From the NCBI GenBank assembly GCA_900542935.1, contig UQPN01000014.1:1-61799 (forward strand): 61,799 nucleotides of DNA, written 5' to 3'. The notes under the pieces were generated by a model that worked only from the letters and a program-made list of their open reading frames with translations, searched no databases and was not told where the DNA came from. Positions 24,557 through 33,356 of the stretch are shown here, piece by piece. Source of the stretch: an uncultured Eubacteriales bacterium (GTDB taxonomy: Bacteria; Bacillota; Clostridia; Christensenellales; Borkfalkiaceae). The number at the start of each line of letters is the position of its first letter. Positions within the stretch are counted from its first letter, which is position 1. Position numbers and translations under genes: made by a program.

Positions 24557-24928
24557 TCAGCTATCCCGTTTGCTTGTAACGTTTCTTAAAACGTCGCTTG
24601 CTTTTTCAATCAGGTTATTCAGCGGCTCGTCCGTCAGCCTTACCACGCGGCAGGTTTTTCCGTCGTCGATGATAAAGCCCATCGGCTTTACGCTGACGAC
24701 CGATCCGCTGCCGCCTGCAAACGACCTGTCCCCCGCTTCTTTGATGACTTTCACGTCGCCGTATTCTCCGCCGCCGGAAAGATTGCCGAACGTAACTTTC
24801 GAAAAAGGCACGATTTGCGCGCCGCTTGCCGTAAAAACAGGCGTGCCGAGCACCGTATCGGCGTCCGCTATTCCGCCGAGCGTACGGAGCGAATGTTCCG
24901 TCAGACCGTTGATTTTTCCTTCTTCCAT
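24557..24928 (-). CDS. gerW: GerW/YtfJ family sporulation protein
   Basis: 123 residues. The features are ADTVLGTPVFTASGAQIVPFSKVTFG, a Gly-rich centre (FAGGSGSVVSVKPMGFIID) and a C-terminal helix, all as in YtfJ/GerW, a spore protein needed for normal germination in Bacillus. The start overlaps the end of the ytfI-like gene by 28 nt, implying translational coupling. The pair ytfI-ytfJ is conserved in spore formers. Confidence 0.9.
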   Translation of the reverse strand: MEEGKINGLTEHSLRTLGGIADADTVLGTPVFTASGAQIVPFSKVTFGNLSGGGEYGDVKVIKEAGDRSFAGGSGSVVSVKPMGFIIDDGKTCRVVRLTDEPLNNLIEKASDVLRNVTSKRDS

Positions 24929-25455
24929 ATTTCTTTTATCCTCCTTATCGCCGTTTTAATTAAAAATCTGACGAACAACGCCAGAAGAACGGCTATCTGA
25001 AAATAAGCAACGACGCGCACGGAAACTTTCAGCGCGTCGCCGTCCGTCAGATACAGTTTCAGTTCGCTTTTGTTCAGCGCGCCCTTCAAGGCGAGAAAGC
25101 TTTTCAGCGCCGCATACGTTATCGCCGCGCCCGCGAAATATTCCGCGCCCGTTTCCGCGGACGTTTCCAGCGAAATCAGACGGAACGAACGAAAAATTTT
25201 AAACTTTTTTCTTTCCTCGTTCATCCCGGAATACGGCAGCAAAACGGCTTTCTTTTCGGAAAGATGCACCGCGACGCCGCCGCGGTACGACGTTACGTAC
25301 CCGCCGGCAAGTTTAACGAACCCGAACAGATACAGCGAAAACGCAAGCTTTTTGCTGCCAAGATCGCCGAATACGTTGAATTCCTGCACGATCGGGGCGA
25401 ATAAAAAGATTGCCGCGCCCGCAATCACAAGAAACAACGTAAAAATTCTGCCCAT
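24901..25455 (-). CDS. YtfI-like membrane protein (DUF2953 type)
   Basis: 184 residues with an N-terminal membrane segment (IFTLFLVIAGAAIFLF) and a second hydrophobic segment near residues 155-170, then a basic tail. The N-terminal LFLFGFVKLAGGYV-like beta segment and the position immediately before ytfJ match YtfI/DUF2953 proteins, whose function is unknown. The start codon lies inside a hairpin and has no clear ribosome site. Confidence 0.65.
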   Translation of the reverse strand: MGRIFTLFLVIAGAAIFLFAPIVQEFNVFGDLGSKKLAFSLYLFGFVKLAGGYVTSYRGGVAVHLSEKKAVLLPYSGMNEERKKFKIFRSFRLISLETSAETGAEYFAGAAITYAALKSFLALKGALNKSELKLYLTDGDALKVSVRVVAYFQIAVLLALFVRFLIKTAIRRIKEIWKKEKSTV

Positions 25456-25476
25456 ATCGTCAATATGAGCAGAATT
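25444..25476 (-). promoter_or_regulatory. Hairpin enclosing the ytfI-like start codon
   Basis: AATTCTGC and GCAGAATT, extended inward by CATAT/ATATG with one mismatch and a 5-nt loop, enclose the start codon at 25453-25455. It could act as a terminator for scpB read-through or mask translation initiation. Confidence 0.4.
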
Positions 25477-25497
25477 CGTGAAAGTATGTATTGAATT

Positions 25498-26259
25498 TTA
25501 TTCGTTTTCTTCGATCGTTCCGGATTCTTCAAAAGCGGATTCTTCCGCGTTTGCGACGGTATCGTTTGCATCGGCTTCGGTATTTTCCGCATTTTCTTCC
25601 GGATTTTCCGTCGCTTCGTTTTCTTCCGTTCCGTCTGCGTATTGCTGCGCGGAAGGGTTTTCTTCGTCCTCGCCCGGCGTGTACACGTCTTTGCTGTAAA
25701 GGTACGTGTCGTCGTCCGAAACGGCGCTCATTTCCGCAATCTTTTTCATCAGTTCTTCGTAATCGGGAAGGTCGTTGAGCGATTTCAGCTTGAAGCGCCG
25801 TAAAAAGTTATCCGTCGTCTGATACAGAACGGGTTTTCCGGGCGCGTCTTTTCTGCCGCAGGGCTCTATCATTTCCAGACCGAGCAGCGTGGTAATCGCA
25901 TAATCGCTGTTTACGCCGCGCACCGAATCGAGTTCCGTTCTCGTAATCGGCTGTTTGTAAGCGATGATTGCCGCACATTCGAGAATGGTTCTCGTGAATT
26001 CTTTTTCCCGAATGGGGTTCAGCACCGCCGCTACCTGTTCCTTATAATCGGGGTTGGTGGCAAGTTGTATTTTATGATTGAAAATAAGCAGGCGAATACC
26101 GCAGTTTCCGGAATACTTCTTTTCCAGCTGGCGTACCATCGAATCCATCTGCGCTTTCGTAAGATTCAGCTTATCGCGCAACAGATCAGTGGGAACGGCG
26201 TTTCCCGCCGCAAATAAAATCGCCTCAATTATATTCGTCGATATCTCCAAGATCGTCAT
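25498..26259 (-). CDS. scpB: Segregation and condensation protein B
   Basis: 253 residues. Two winged-helix domains (IIEAILFAAGNAVPTDLL, LECAAIIAYKQPITRTELDSVRGV) typical of ScpB, the kleisin-associated subunit of the SMC condensin complex. Residues after about 190 form a long acidic, low-complexity tail rich in Glu, Asn and Ala, which is longer than usual. It overlaps scpA by 35 nt, so the two are coupled. Confidence 0.94.
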   Translation of the reverse strand: MTILEISTNIIEAILFAAGNAVPTDLLRDKLNLTKAQMDSMVRQLEKKYSGNCGIRLLIFNHKIQLATNPDYKEQVAAVLNPIREKEFTRTILECAAIIAYKQPITRTELDSVRGVNSDYAITTLLGLEMIEPCGRKDAPGKPVLYQTTDNFLRRFKLKSLNDLPDYEELMKKIAEMSAVSDDDTYLYSKDVYTPGEDEENPSAQQYADGTEENEATENPEENAENTEADANDTVANAEESAFEESGTIEENE

Positions 26260-27064
26260 CCTCCTGTTTTTCGTTATTTTTTCTTATCGTAATCGGCGCG
26301 AACAGACCGTTCTGTTCCACCGTCAGATACTGGTGTTTCAAAAGTTCGAGAAGCGCCTGAAACGTGGTTACGATTTCCGATTTCGGCGCGTGCGGTTCGA
26401 ACAAATCTTCGAAATTCACGCAATCTTTCGTATCGAAAGCGTTGCGGATATAGTGAATTCTGTCGCGTACGGTAAACGCTTCGCGTGGAATTTCTTTCGG
26501 CGGCGGCGCGCTCGCCCGCTCGCTTTCGCGCTTGAGCATCAGCTTAGTGAAAGCGTCCACAAGCCCGTCCAGCGTGAAATCTTTATACTTCACCTGCAAT
26601 TCGCCGATATCTTTATCGGGCGCCTTGAAAAAGTATCCCACCGTTTCGCGCTCTTTCAGCTTGTCCGCCTCTTCCTTAATCATTTTATATTCGTTCAATG
26701 CGCGAATTAAGGCGTCTTTCGGGTCCTCTTCGTAGCCGTAATCGTCCTCGTCGAAATAATCTTCTAAGGGCGGCACAAGACTTCTGGCTTTGATGTCGAT
26801 AATCGTGGCGGCGATGTTTAAATATTCGCTTGCCTTTTCCATATCGAGATACGGCAGTCCCTGCATATATGTAAGGAATTGCTCGGTTACCTGCGATACG
26901 AAAATATCTTCGATGGCGATTTCTTCTTTATTGATAAGGTATAAAAGCAAATCGAGCGGGCCTTCGAAATTATCGAGCACCGTTGTATAATCCACTTCCG
27001 AATCGAAATCTTTTACGTTTTCCGTGGTTAATTTTTCCAAAACAGTCCTCCCTGTTTCACTCAA
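26225..27064 (-). CDS. scpA: Segregation and condensation protein A (kleisin)
   Basis: 279 residues. The LDNFEGPLDLLLYLINKEEIAIEDI start and the YLNIAATIIDIKARSLVP segment are diagnostic. It bridges the SMC heads and binds ScpB. The C-terminal winged helix (FEDLFEPHAPKSEIVTTFQA region) is present, followed by an acidic end. It is the first gene of the scpAB pair and follows the M50 protease gene by about 50 nt. Confidence 0.95.
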   Translation of the reverse strand: MSETGRTVLEKLTTENVKDFDSEVDYTTVLDNFEGPLDLLLYLINKEEIAIEDIFVSQVTEQFLTYMQGLPYLDMEKASEYLNIAATIIDIKARSLVPPLEDYFDEDDYGYEEDPKDALIRALNEYKMIKEEADKLKERETVGYFFKAPDKDIGELQVKYKDFTLDGLVDAFTKLMLKRESERASAPPPKEIPREAFTVRDRIHYIRNAFDTKDCVNFEDLFEPHAPKSEIVTTFQALLELLKHQYLTVEQNGLFAPITIRKNNEKQEDDDLGDIDEYN

Positions 27065-27112
27065 TATATTTGTAAAGCAAAAACGCGGTTTTCAAACGTT
27101 TTCGCAGAGCAA

Positions 27113-27808
27113 TCAACGCAATATCAGTCCCCACAGCGCCGTTACGGGTTTTGCGAAAATTCCCGTGGCGAAATCCATTATATAGCCGAGAACGTCCAGC
27201 ACGATGAAAATCGACTGCCCCGTGAGCCTTACAAGCATTTCGCAAAGATAACTTTCGGCAATCAGACCGATTAAAATATAATAGCCGTATTTGCGTAAAA
27301 AGCGGTAAAATCCGCCGCGACGTTTCGACGCCGCTTCCACGATTCTGAATCCGTCCAGCGGATAAAACGGCAGTAAATTGAACACGCAGAAACTCAGCGA
27401 AAAAGCAAAAAGATAATTCGTGAAAAGGAATAAAAATTCATGCCCGTACGTCAGCTGTTCCGCCGAACCCATAAATCTGACGGCAAGAACCATCAGCGGA
27501 TAGAAAATAAACGCCGACAGATAATTGACGATGACGCCCGCCGCGGACGTCCAGAAACAACCGCTTCCGTATTTTTTGAAATTCGCTTCGTTTATCGGCA
27601 CCGGTTTTGCCCAGCCGAAGCCTGCGAACACGAAACACACAAGCCCCAGCGGGTCGAAATGTTTTGCGGGATTCAGCGTCATTCTGCCCGCCCATTTCGC
27701 CGTGGGATCTCCGCATTTATACGCTACGAACGCATGCGCGAATTCGTGCAGGGTAAGCACCAGCGTTACGGCGAGAAATTTTGCCAGCATTTCCACGAAC
27801 CAATCCAT
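27113..27808 (-). CDS. Site-2 protease family (M50) membrane protein
   Basis: 231 residues with about five membrane segments. The zinc motif is HEFAHA (near residue 21-26), with a second NLLPFYPLDGFRI segment carrying the third metal ligand Asp. The gene sits before scpA, as in many Firmicutes. Substrate unknown; SpoIVFB-like processing is not implied because a SpoIVFA partner was not seen. Confidence 0.88.
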   Translation of the reverse strand: MDWFVEMLAKFLAVTLVLTLHEFAHAFVAYKCGDPTAKWAGRMTLNPAKHFDPLGLVCFVFAGFGWAKPVPINEANFKKYGSGCFWTSAAGVIVNYLSAFIFYPLMVLAVRFMGSAEQLTYGHEFLFLFTNYLFAFSLSFCVFNLLPFYPLDGFRIVEAASKRRGGFYRFLRKYGYYILIGLIAESYLCEMLVRLTGQSIFIVLDVLGYIMDFATGIFAKPVTALWGLILR

Positions 27809-27908
27809 CTTTTCGCCTCCCGCTTTTTACTTTACGATTTATGCGTTATGATTATTTTACCAAAAAAGAATAAAAAATGCAAGAATCATAAAGGAATTTT
27901 CCGAGAAA

Positions 27909-27947
27909 AAAACGCGAAAATCGTAAAAAAAACGAAAATCGCGTTTT
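27909..27947 (-). terminator. Terminator after the second carboxypeptidase gene
   Basis: AAAACGCGA/TCGCGTTTT stem with a 21-nt AT-rich loop. On the minus strand it is followed by further T residues, about 60 nt past the carboxypeptidase stop at 28006. Confidence 0.55.
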
Positions 27948-28005
27948 GAAAATGTTTTTATGCAGGATAAGACTGCCTTTTCCCTTTGTTTTTTTGCGCA
28001 AAATT

Positions 28006-29289
28006 TCAGCTTTTTCCGAAGCGCCAGCCGCGCAGAATCGCTTTGAATCTGTCCGCAAAATTCGCTCGTTCCGCCGTTTCCGCCGCTACGACGGGCACGC
28101 GGTCGAATTCCACGTTATCTTTATACAGAATCATTTCTCCCACTTTATCGCCGGCGCGGACGGGCGCCTGTACATATTCGGGCAGCTTCAGAGAAAACGT
28201 AACGTTTTCTTTTTCGCCTCGTTTGCCGAAAATATAGGCGTTTCTTTCGGGTTTCACGGCAATTTCTTCTTTTTTACCCCCTCGCACGCCCGCTTTTTGT
28301 TCCAGCGGATTATTTTCGTCCGCTACCGTTTTCAGGGCGTAGTTCGCAAAGGCGTAATCGAACATGCCGCGTACGTCGCCGAAGCGGTGCGCGCTGCTGT
28401 CCTCGCCGATAACTACCGATACAAGCCGCATGCCGCCGCGCGTTGCCGTTGCAGCAAGGCAGAAACCCGCTTCGCTTGTAAATCCTGTTTTACCGCCGTC
28501 GCACCCCTGATAAAAGCGTACCAGCTTGTTGGTATTCGTAATTTCCGTAACTCTGCCTTCGGGATGCTGGAATTTCTCCGTCCAGACTTTGCAGAATCCG
28601 AAATATTCTTCGTTTTCGATCAGTTTGCAAAGCATGGCGGCAACGTCTTTCGCGCAGGAATACTGCGGTTCTTTCGGCAACCCCGTGCAGTTGGAAAACA
28701 ACGTATCGCGCATGCCGAGCTCCTGCGCTTTTTCGTTCATTCTGTTCACGAACGCTTCTTCGCTGCCCGCGATTTTTTCGGCGATCGCCACGCAGGAATC
28801 GTTAGCCGAGCAAACCGCGATGCTTTTTAACAATTCGCGGATTTTGTATTCGCCGCCGCTTTCCAGAAAAACCTGCGAGCCCCCCATTCCCGCTGCTCTC
28901 TCGCTTACGATAACGCTTTCGTCCATCGAAATTACGCCCGTATTTACGGCGTCGAACGCAAGCAGCAACGTCATGATTTTGCACATGCTGGCAATCGGCA
29001 GCCGCTTCGTTTCGTTTTTCGAAAAAATTTCCGTTCCGCTTTTGCTTTCCGCGAGATAAGCGGATTTTGCGTGCGCGCCGAGTTCGTTTTCACAGACGAC
29101 TTTTTTCGCCTCGACAAAGTTTTCGGGAATTTCTTCCGCGGGAAGCGCTTCCGCGTAATCTTCCGCCGCCGCGGAATAACCGTCGTAATTCTGTCCGTCG
29201 CCCGGTCTGAATGCCGGCGCAATGCCTTTCGTGAATAACAGCGAGGCGGCAAAAGTCGCTCCCGCAATCAGCTTTCCTGTCCTTTTCAT
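28006..29289 (-). CDS. D-alanyl-D-alanine carboxypeptidase, S11 family (DacF-like)
   Basis: 427 residues with signal sequence (LIAGATFAASLLF) and a roughly 60-residue spacer before the catalytic domain. Motifs: SMCK in IASMCKIMTLLLAF, SAN in SANDSCVAIAEK, KTG in GKTGFTSEAGF. A C-terminal PBP5-like beta domain follows. Location among spoIVB, spoIIM-like and scp genes suggests a sporulation-associated DacF, but the housekeeping role cannot be excluded. A second S11 enzyme lies at 23419-24546. Confidence 0.92.
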   Translation of the reverse strand: MKRTGKLIAGATFAASLLFTKGIAPAFRPGDGQNYDGYSAAAEDYAEALPAEEIPENFVEAKKVVCENELGAHAKSAYLAESKSGTEIFSKNETKRLPIASMCKIMTLLLAFDAVNTGVISMDESVIVSERAAGMGGSQVFLESGGEYKIRELLKSIAVCSANDSCVAIAEKIAGSEEAFVNRMNEKAQELGMRDTLFSNCTGLPKEPQYSCAKDVAAMLCKLIENEEYFGFCKVWTEKFQHPEGRVTEITNTNKLVRFYQGCDGGKTGFTSEAGFCLAATATRGGMRLVSVVIGEDSSAHRFGDVRGMFDYAFANYALKTVADENNPLEQKAGVRGGKKEEIAVKPERNAYIFGKRGEKENVTFSLKLPEYVQAPVRAGDKVGEMILYKDNVEFDRVPVVAAETAERANFADRFKAILRGWRFGKS

Positions 29290-29331
29290 ATTCTCAGTTT
29301 CCGCTGTCGGAAAAGAATTTATACGAAATTT

Positions 29332-29925
29332 TCAGAAAATTTTGCTTACCGGGCGAAAAATGATTGTTACAAGCAATATTTCGGCAAGCGCGCAAGCCGT
29401 CGCGCCGATGAGAAGCAATAAAAAAGAACAGAAAATTCCGCCGTTTCCGCACGCGGGCGGACGTTTTTTGCATATTTCGCCGCCGAGCGTACAGGCAATC
29501 GCAAGCAGCGCAAACGTTAAAAGCGCCGTCGGCAAAGCGCAGATTAAAAAAATAAAGAAACCGCCGATTCCGTACGAAGAAAGCAGAATCACGGTAACGA
29601 TGCCGAACGTATATCCTTTGAAAAACACCAGCAGAAACGCCGCCGGAAGATAATATACTGTAAAATACAGAGGAACGATAAGAAGCAGCAAAAGCACGAC
29701 GGAAATCAGTCGCCGGAAAAACAGGCGGAATACCGACGATACGAAAATCCCGTCGGTATACGCGCGGCAATACGTTAAATAATACTGCCTGACGGAGGCG
29801 GGTTTCGGAAGAACAAGACCGAGAACCACGCCCGTCAGAATCGCCGCGCCGAAAGAAATCAGCCACGCTTTCCGTTTTCTTAATACGCCGATCGCCTCTT
29901 TGAAGCACGAAAAAAGAGCGTCCAT
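29332..29925 (-). CDS. SpoIIM-like membrane protein
   Basis: About 197 residues with five hydrophobic segments, including VVLLLLLIVPLYFTVYYLPA and VFFKGYTFGIVTVILL, the latter resembling the F-K-G segment of SpoIIM (part of the engulfment DMP complex). The start at 29925 is preferred because the longer frame from 29973 begins inside a terminator. Its location between spoIVB and dacF supports a sporulation role; family assignment is moderate because the rest of the sequence is divergent. Confidence 0.6.
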   Translation of the reverse strand: MDALFSCFKEAIGVLRKRKAWLISFGAAILTGVVLGLVLPKPASVRQYYLTYCRAYTDGIFVSSVFRLFFRRLISVVLLLLLIVPLYFTVYYLPAAFLLVFFKGYTFGIVTVILLSSYGIGGFFIFLICALPTALLTFALLAIACTLGGEICKKRPPACGNGGIFCSFLLLLIGATACALAEILLVTIIFRPVSKIF

Positions 29926-29961
29926 ATTTTTTATATATGCCGCCTTTTCGTAAAATATGAT

Positions 29962-29987
29962 AAAAATCGGCAAAAATGCCGATTTTT
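29962..29987 (-). terminator. Terminator after spoIVB
   Basis: AAAAATCGGCA and TGCCGATTTTT form an 11-bp perfect stem with a 4-nt A loop on the plus strand. On the minus strand it ends in TTTTTATC, 5 nt past the spoIVB stop. Confidence 0.85.
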
Positions 29988-29991
29988 CGCG

Positions 29992-31035
29992 TTATCCTGC
30001 GCTTTTCATCATGGTTTCTATCGCTACGCCGTAACCGCGCGCGGGATCGTTCAGAAAAACGTGCGTTACCGCGCCGATGAGTTTTCCGTTCTGCAAAATC
30101 GGGCTGCCGCTCATTCCCTGTACGATTCCTCCCGTTTTTTCAAGAAGTTCCGGGTCGGTGATTTTAATCACGAAATTTTTGTTCCCTCGGTTGTTTTTAT
30201 CTACTTTTACCACGTCGATTGCGTATTTTTTCGGCGTTTCTCCGTCGATCGTGGAATATATGCATGCGTCGCCGATCGTAACTTCGTCCGCCGCGGCGGT
30301 GTATGCCGCGAGGTTTCCTTTCAGCGAATACGTTTCGTCCACCGTGCCAAAGATGCCGCAATCGGTTACTTTATCGCCGCAGCCGAACCGTTCGGAACTT
30401 AAAAACGTGCCGCGCAGTTCCCCCGCCTTGCCCCTTATTCCTTTTTTGACGCCTACGATACAGCACGAGCAGATTTCTCCGCCCGTGAATTGCGTTCCGC
30501 CTTCCGCCGCCACGGGATGCCCAAGCGAACCGAATCGACCAGATTCTTTTTCGATATACGTTACCGTGCCGATGCCGGAAACGCTGTCCCGTGCAAGAAT
30601 TCCTATTTTATATTTTCCCGTAATCGCGTCTTTTACGGGCACAACCGATACTTCGGCGGTTTCCCCGTTTCTTCTCACTTCCAGCAGCGTTTGTTTTCCG
30701 CCGCTGCGCCCGATGACTTCGTTTAATTGCGCCGTGTTCCGCACGCGGATTCCCGCGGCCTTTTCGATAATATCGCCCGTTTTCAAACCCGCTTTCGCCG
30801 ACGGAGAAAAGCAGCCGCCCTCGCCCATTACCTGAGATAGCCCGATGACCTGCGCGCCGCCGATGCCCAGCGTAAAGCCCGCCGGCATGCCGCCTATATA
30901 CACTTCTTTGTGCGTATAATCGCCGTTTTCCGCCTTTGCCGAACCGATTCCGGGCGTGCCGCCGACAAAAAACGGTATACTTACGGCAAGACATGCCGCA
31001 ATTATACCGCTTTTCAAACTTTTCCGATTGCCCAT
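29992..31035 (-). CDS. spoIVB: SpoIVB peptidase (S55)
   Basis: 347 residues from an ATG with GGAGGG. Membrane anchor (SGIIAACLAVSIPFFVGG), PDZ domain (GLKTGDIIEKAAGIRVRNTAQL) and S55 serine protease domain with His in FGSLGHPV and Ser in VQGMSGSPIL. In the sigma-K checkpoint it is made in the forespore and secreted to activate SpoIVFB cleavage. Its promoter matches the forespore class. In many Clostridia spo0A follows spoIVB; here a SpoIIM-like gene follows instead. Confidence 0.95.
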   Translation of the reverse strand: MGNRKSLKSGIIAACLAVSIPFFVGGTPGIGSAKAENGDYTHKEVYIGGMPAGFTLGIGGAQVIGLSQVMGEGGCFSPSAKAGLKTGDIIEKAAGIRVRNTAQLNEVIGRSGGKQTLLEVRRNGETAEVSVVPVKDAITGKYKIGILARDSVSGIGTVTYIEKESGRFGSLGHPVAAEGGTQFTGGEICSCCIVGVKKGIRGKAGELRGTFLSSERFGCGDKVTDCGIFGTVDETYSLKGNLAAYTAAADEVTIGDACIYSTIDGETPKKYAIDVVKVDKNNRGNKNFVIKITDPELLEKTGGIVQGMSGSPILQNGKLIGAVTHVFLNDPARGYGVAIETMMKSAG

Positions 31036-31089
31036 GCTTCCCTCCGCTTGCCGAAGCGAAGGCGCGCCTTCCGTTCTCCGACTTACCGT

Positions 31090-31119
31090 TAGGATGAGCA
31101 ACCGACGGGCTTTTATTCA
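31090..31119 (-). promoter_or_regulatory. Sigma-G/sigma-F type promoter for spoIVB
   Basis: On the minus strand TGAATA (31114-31119), a 17-nt spacer and CATCCTA (31090-31096) match the forespore consensus TGAATA/CATnnTA. The predicted start near 31083 leaves a 48-nt leader to the ATG at 31035. Bacillus spoIVB is also forespore-expressed. Confidence 0.6.
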
Positions 31120-31144
31120 TATTCGTTTGCCGAATCGTATCGTC

Positions 31145-32845
31145 TTATAACGCCGCTTTGAATTCCCGCGCACGCTGCAGCAGTTCTTCCGCGTGCAGAT
31201 ATGCCGCCTGTTCGCCCTGCTCGCCGCCGAGCAAGCGCACGATTTCTTCTTTTTGTTCTTCGGCGGAAAGCGTTCGGATAAACGTTCGCGTTTTTCCGTT
31301 TTCTTCTTTCTTTTCAATCAGAAATTCGCCGTCGCTCATACACGCAATCTGCGCGAGGTGCGAAACCGCGATGATTTGCGTTGTTTTTGCGATTTTCGCA
31401 AATTTTTCTCCGACGACTTTTGCCGTCTTTCCGCTGATTCCCGCGTCGATTTCGTCGAAAACGTACGTGGAAATGCCGTTTGTATCGGAAAGTCTTGTTT
31501 TCATCGCCAGCATCAGACGGCTCATTTCGCCGCCGCTGATGATTTTTCCGAGCGGTTTCTGCGGTTCGCCCGCATTAGCGGAAAACATGAACGAAATCGA
31601 ATCCAGTCCGTTTTCCCCCGCGTTTACCGCCTCGTCGTCGGCATATTCGCGGAACGCCGCGGAGAATTGCGCGTGCGGAATATTCAGGGTTTTCAGCTCG
31701 TCGCACACGCCCGCGCAGAACTTTTCCGCCGCTTTTTTACGGATGGCGGTAAGTTTTTCGCAGCTTTCCAGAATCTTTTTCAACAGCCCGGAAATCTCTT
31801 TCCGCAACTTTTCCGAACGCTCGGCGCTGTTTGCCAGCGCGTCGTATTCCCGCTCTTTTTCCGAAAGCAATACAACGATTTCTTCCTGCGTTTTTACTCC
31901 GTATTTTCGTTGCAGGGAACGCAGTTCGTCCAGTCGGTTTTCTACATAGGTCGCTTCGTTTTCGTCGAAATACAGCCCGTCGGCGATTTCGGAAAGCGCC
32001 GACGACGCGTCCTCCGCTTCCTCGGCGATATTTTCGAGGGTATCCGTAAGCTTTTCGTATTCTTTATCCAGTCCCGCTACCGCGTTCAGCGCGCGCCGCG
32101 CGCCGCGCAAGGCGTCGCACGCGCCTCCGTCGGAGGAAATATATTCCAGCGCCTCTTTTACGGAAAAAAGAATTTTTTCGAGATTATTGATTTTCGTCCG
32201 CTTTTGCAACAATTCCTCTTCTTCGCCCTCTTTCCAGTCGGCGCCTCTGATTTCGTCGACGGCAAAGCGCAGAATTTCCATGCGGCGTTCGCGCTCTTCC
32301 TCGCTGCCGCCGAGAAGCGTAAGTTCGTGTTTTTTCGTCTTGTACGCGTTTAAAAATTCGCGCAGTACAAGCTTTTCCGAAGCAAGCGGAGCGCCGCACA
32401 CGCCGTCGAGCGTCTTTAACTGATTTGCTTCGGATAAAAGATAAAAATGTTCGCTTTGTCCGTGTACGTCCACCAGTTTCGCCGTGATTTTTTTCAGCAT
32501 CGCCGCCGTTGCCGTCGAGCCGTTTATTTTAATCGAATTTTTCCCGGTTTCCGAAAATCTGCGGGAGATAATGATTTCGCCGTCGCTTTCGATGTCCATT
32601 TCCGCAAGTTCGCGCACGGCTTCGTCCGTTTCGTTCAGCAGAAATTCCGCTTTCACGAAACATTCGCTTTCGCCGTAACGAATCATCGTTCTGTCCGCTT
32701 TCGCGCCCAGAACGAAATTCAGCGAATCGAGAATCACGGATTTTCCCGCGCCCGTTTCGCCCGAAAGAACGTTGAGTCCTTCCGAAAATTCGATTTCCGC
32801 GCTTTCTATCAAAGCGACGTTTTTAATGGTGAGTTTTGCAAGCAT
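31145..32845 (-). CDS. recN: DNA repair protein RecN
   Basis: 566 residues, SMC-like ATPase for double-strand break repair. Walker A in LSGETGAGKSVILDSL, long central coiled coil, the ABC signature ISGGEMSRLMLAMK, and Walker B YVFDEIDAGISG. The start at 32845 (MLAKLTIKNVALIE) follows AAAGGAAAAG. It lies 17 nt after argR, the conserved argR-recN pair of Firmicutes. Confidence 0.97.
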   Translation of the reverse strand: MLAKLTIKNVALIESAEIEFSEGLNVLSGETGAGKSVILDSLNFVLGAKADRTMIRYGESECFVKAEFLLNETDEAVRELAEMDIESDGEIIISRRFSETGKNSIKINGSTATAAMLKKITAKLVDVHGQSEHFYLLSEANQLKTLDGVCGAPLASEKLVLREFLNAYKTKKHELTLLGGSEEERERRMEILRFAVDEIRGADWKEGEEEELLQKRTKINNLEKILFSVKEALEYISSDGGACDALRGARRALNAVAGLDKEYEKLTDTLENIAEEAEDASSALSEIADGLYFDENEATYVENRLDELRSLQRKYGVKTQEEIVVLLSEKEREYDALANSAERSEKLRKEISGLLKKILESCEKLTAIRKKAAEKFCAGVCDELKTLNIPHAQFSAAFREYADDEAVNAGENGLDSISFMFSANAGEPQKPLGKIISGGEMSRLMLAMKTRLSDTNGISTYVFDEIDAGISGKTAKVVGEKFAKIAKTTQIIAVSHLAQIACMSDGEFLIEKKEENGKTRTFIRTLSAEEQKEEIVRLLGGEQGEQAAYLHAEELLQRAREFKAAL

Positions 32846-32862
32846 CGCCAACTTTTCCTTTA

Positions 32863-33315
32863 TTATTTCAATAATCCGGAGAGTCTTTCGCATACGGCGG
32901 CAGCCGTTTCGTTATCGTGGCAGACGATAAGAAGCGTATCGTCGCCCGCCACCGAGCCGATTACGCCCTGCAAATTGAACTTATCAACCACGGCGCCCGC
33001 GTTGGCTCCGTTGCCCGTCATGGTTTTCACTACGATCAGATTCTGCGCGGCTTCTATCGCAAGAACGCACGTTTTAAAAAGATTGCGCATCTTTTCGGAT
33101 ACTTCGCCCTCGCTCTTGTTCAGACTGGCGTAGCGATATTTTTTTTCTACGCCCGCCACTTTGAAAAGGTGCAGATCGCGGATGTCGCGGGAAACGGTTG
33201 CCTGCGTTACCACGTAGTTTTCGTCGTTCAGCGCTTTGCACAACTCTTCCTGCGTTTCGATTTCGTTGCTTTCGATGAGGCGGAGTATTTCTTTATGCCG
33301 TTCCGTTTTTAACAT
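32863..33315 (-). CDS. argR: Arginine repressor
   Basis: 150 residues. An N-terminal winged helix (RHKEILRLIESNEIETQEEL, TQATVSRDIRDLHLFKV) is followed by a C-terminal trimerisation/arginine domain with MTGNGANAGAVVDKFN and GSVAGDDTLLIV. It senses arginine. No arginine genes are in the window; its place beside recN is the usual one. Confidence 0.96.
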   Translation of the reverse strand: MLKTERHKEILRLIESNEIETQEELCKALNDENYVVTQATVSRDIRDLHLFKVAGVEKKYRYASLNKSEGEVSEKMRNLFKTCVLAIEAAQNLIVVKTMTGNGANAGAVVDKFNLQGVIGSVAGDDTLLIVCHDNETAAAVCERLSGLLK

Positions 33316-33356
33316 TTTTAGAACCTTCCTTTTTTATTTTTCGTTTTTTCGGTTTG

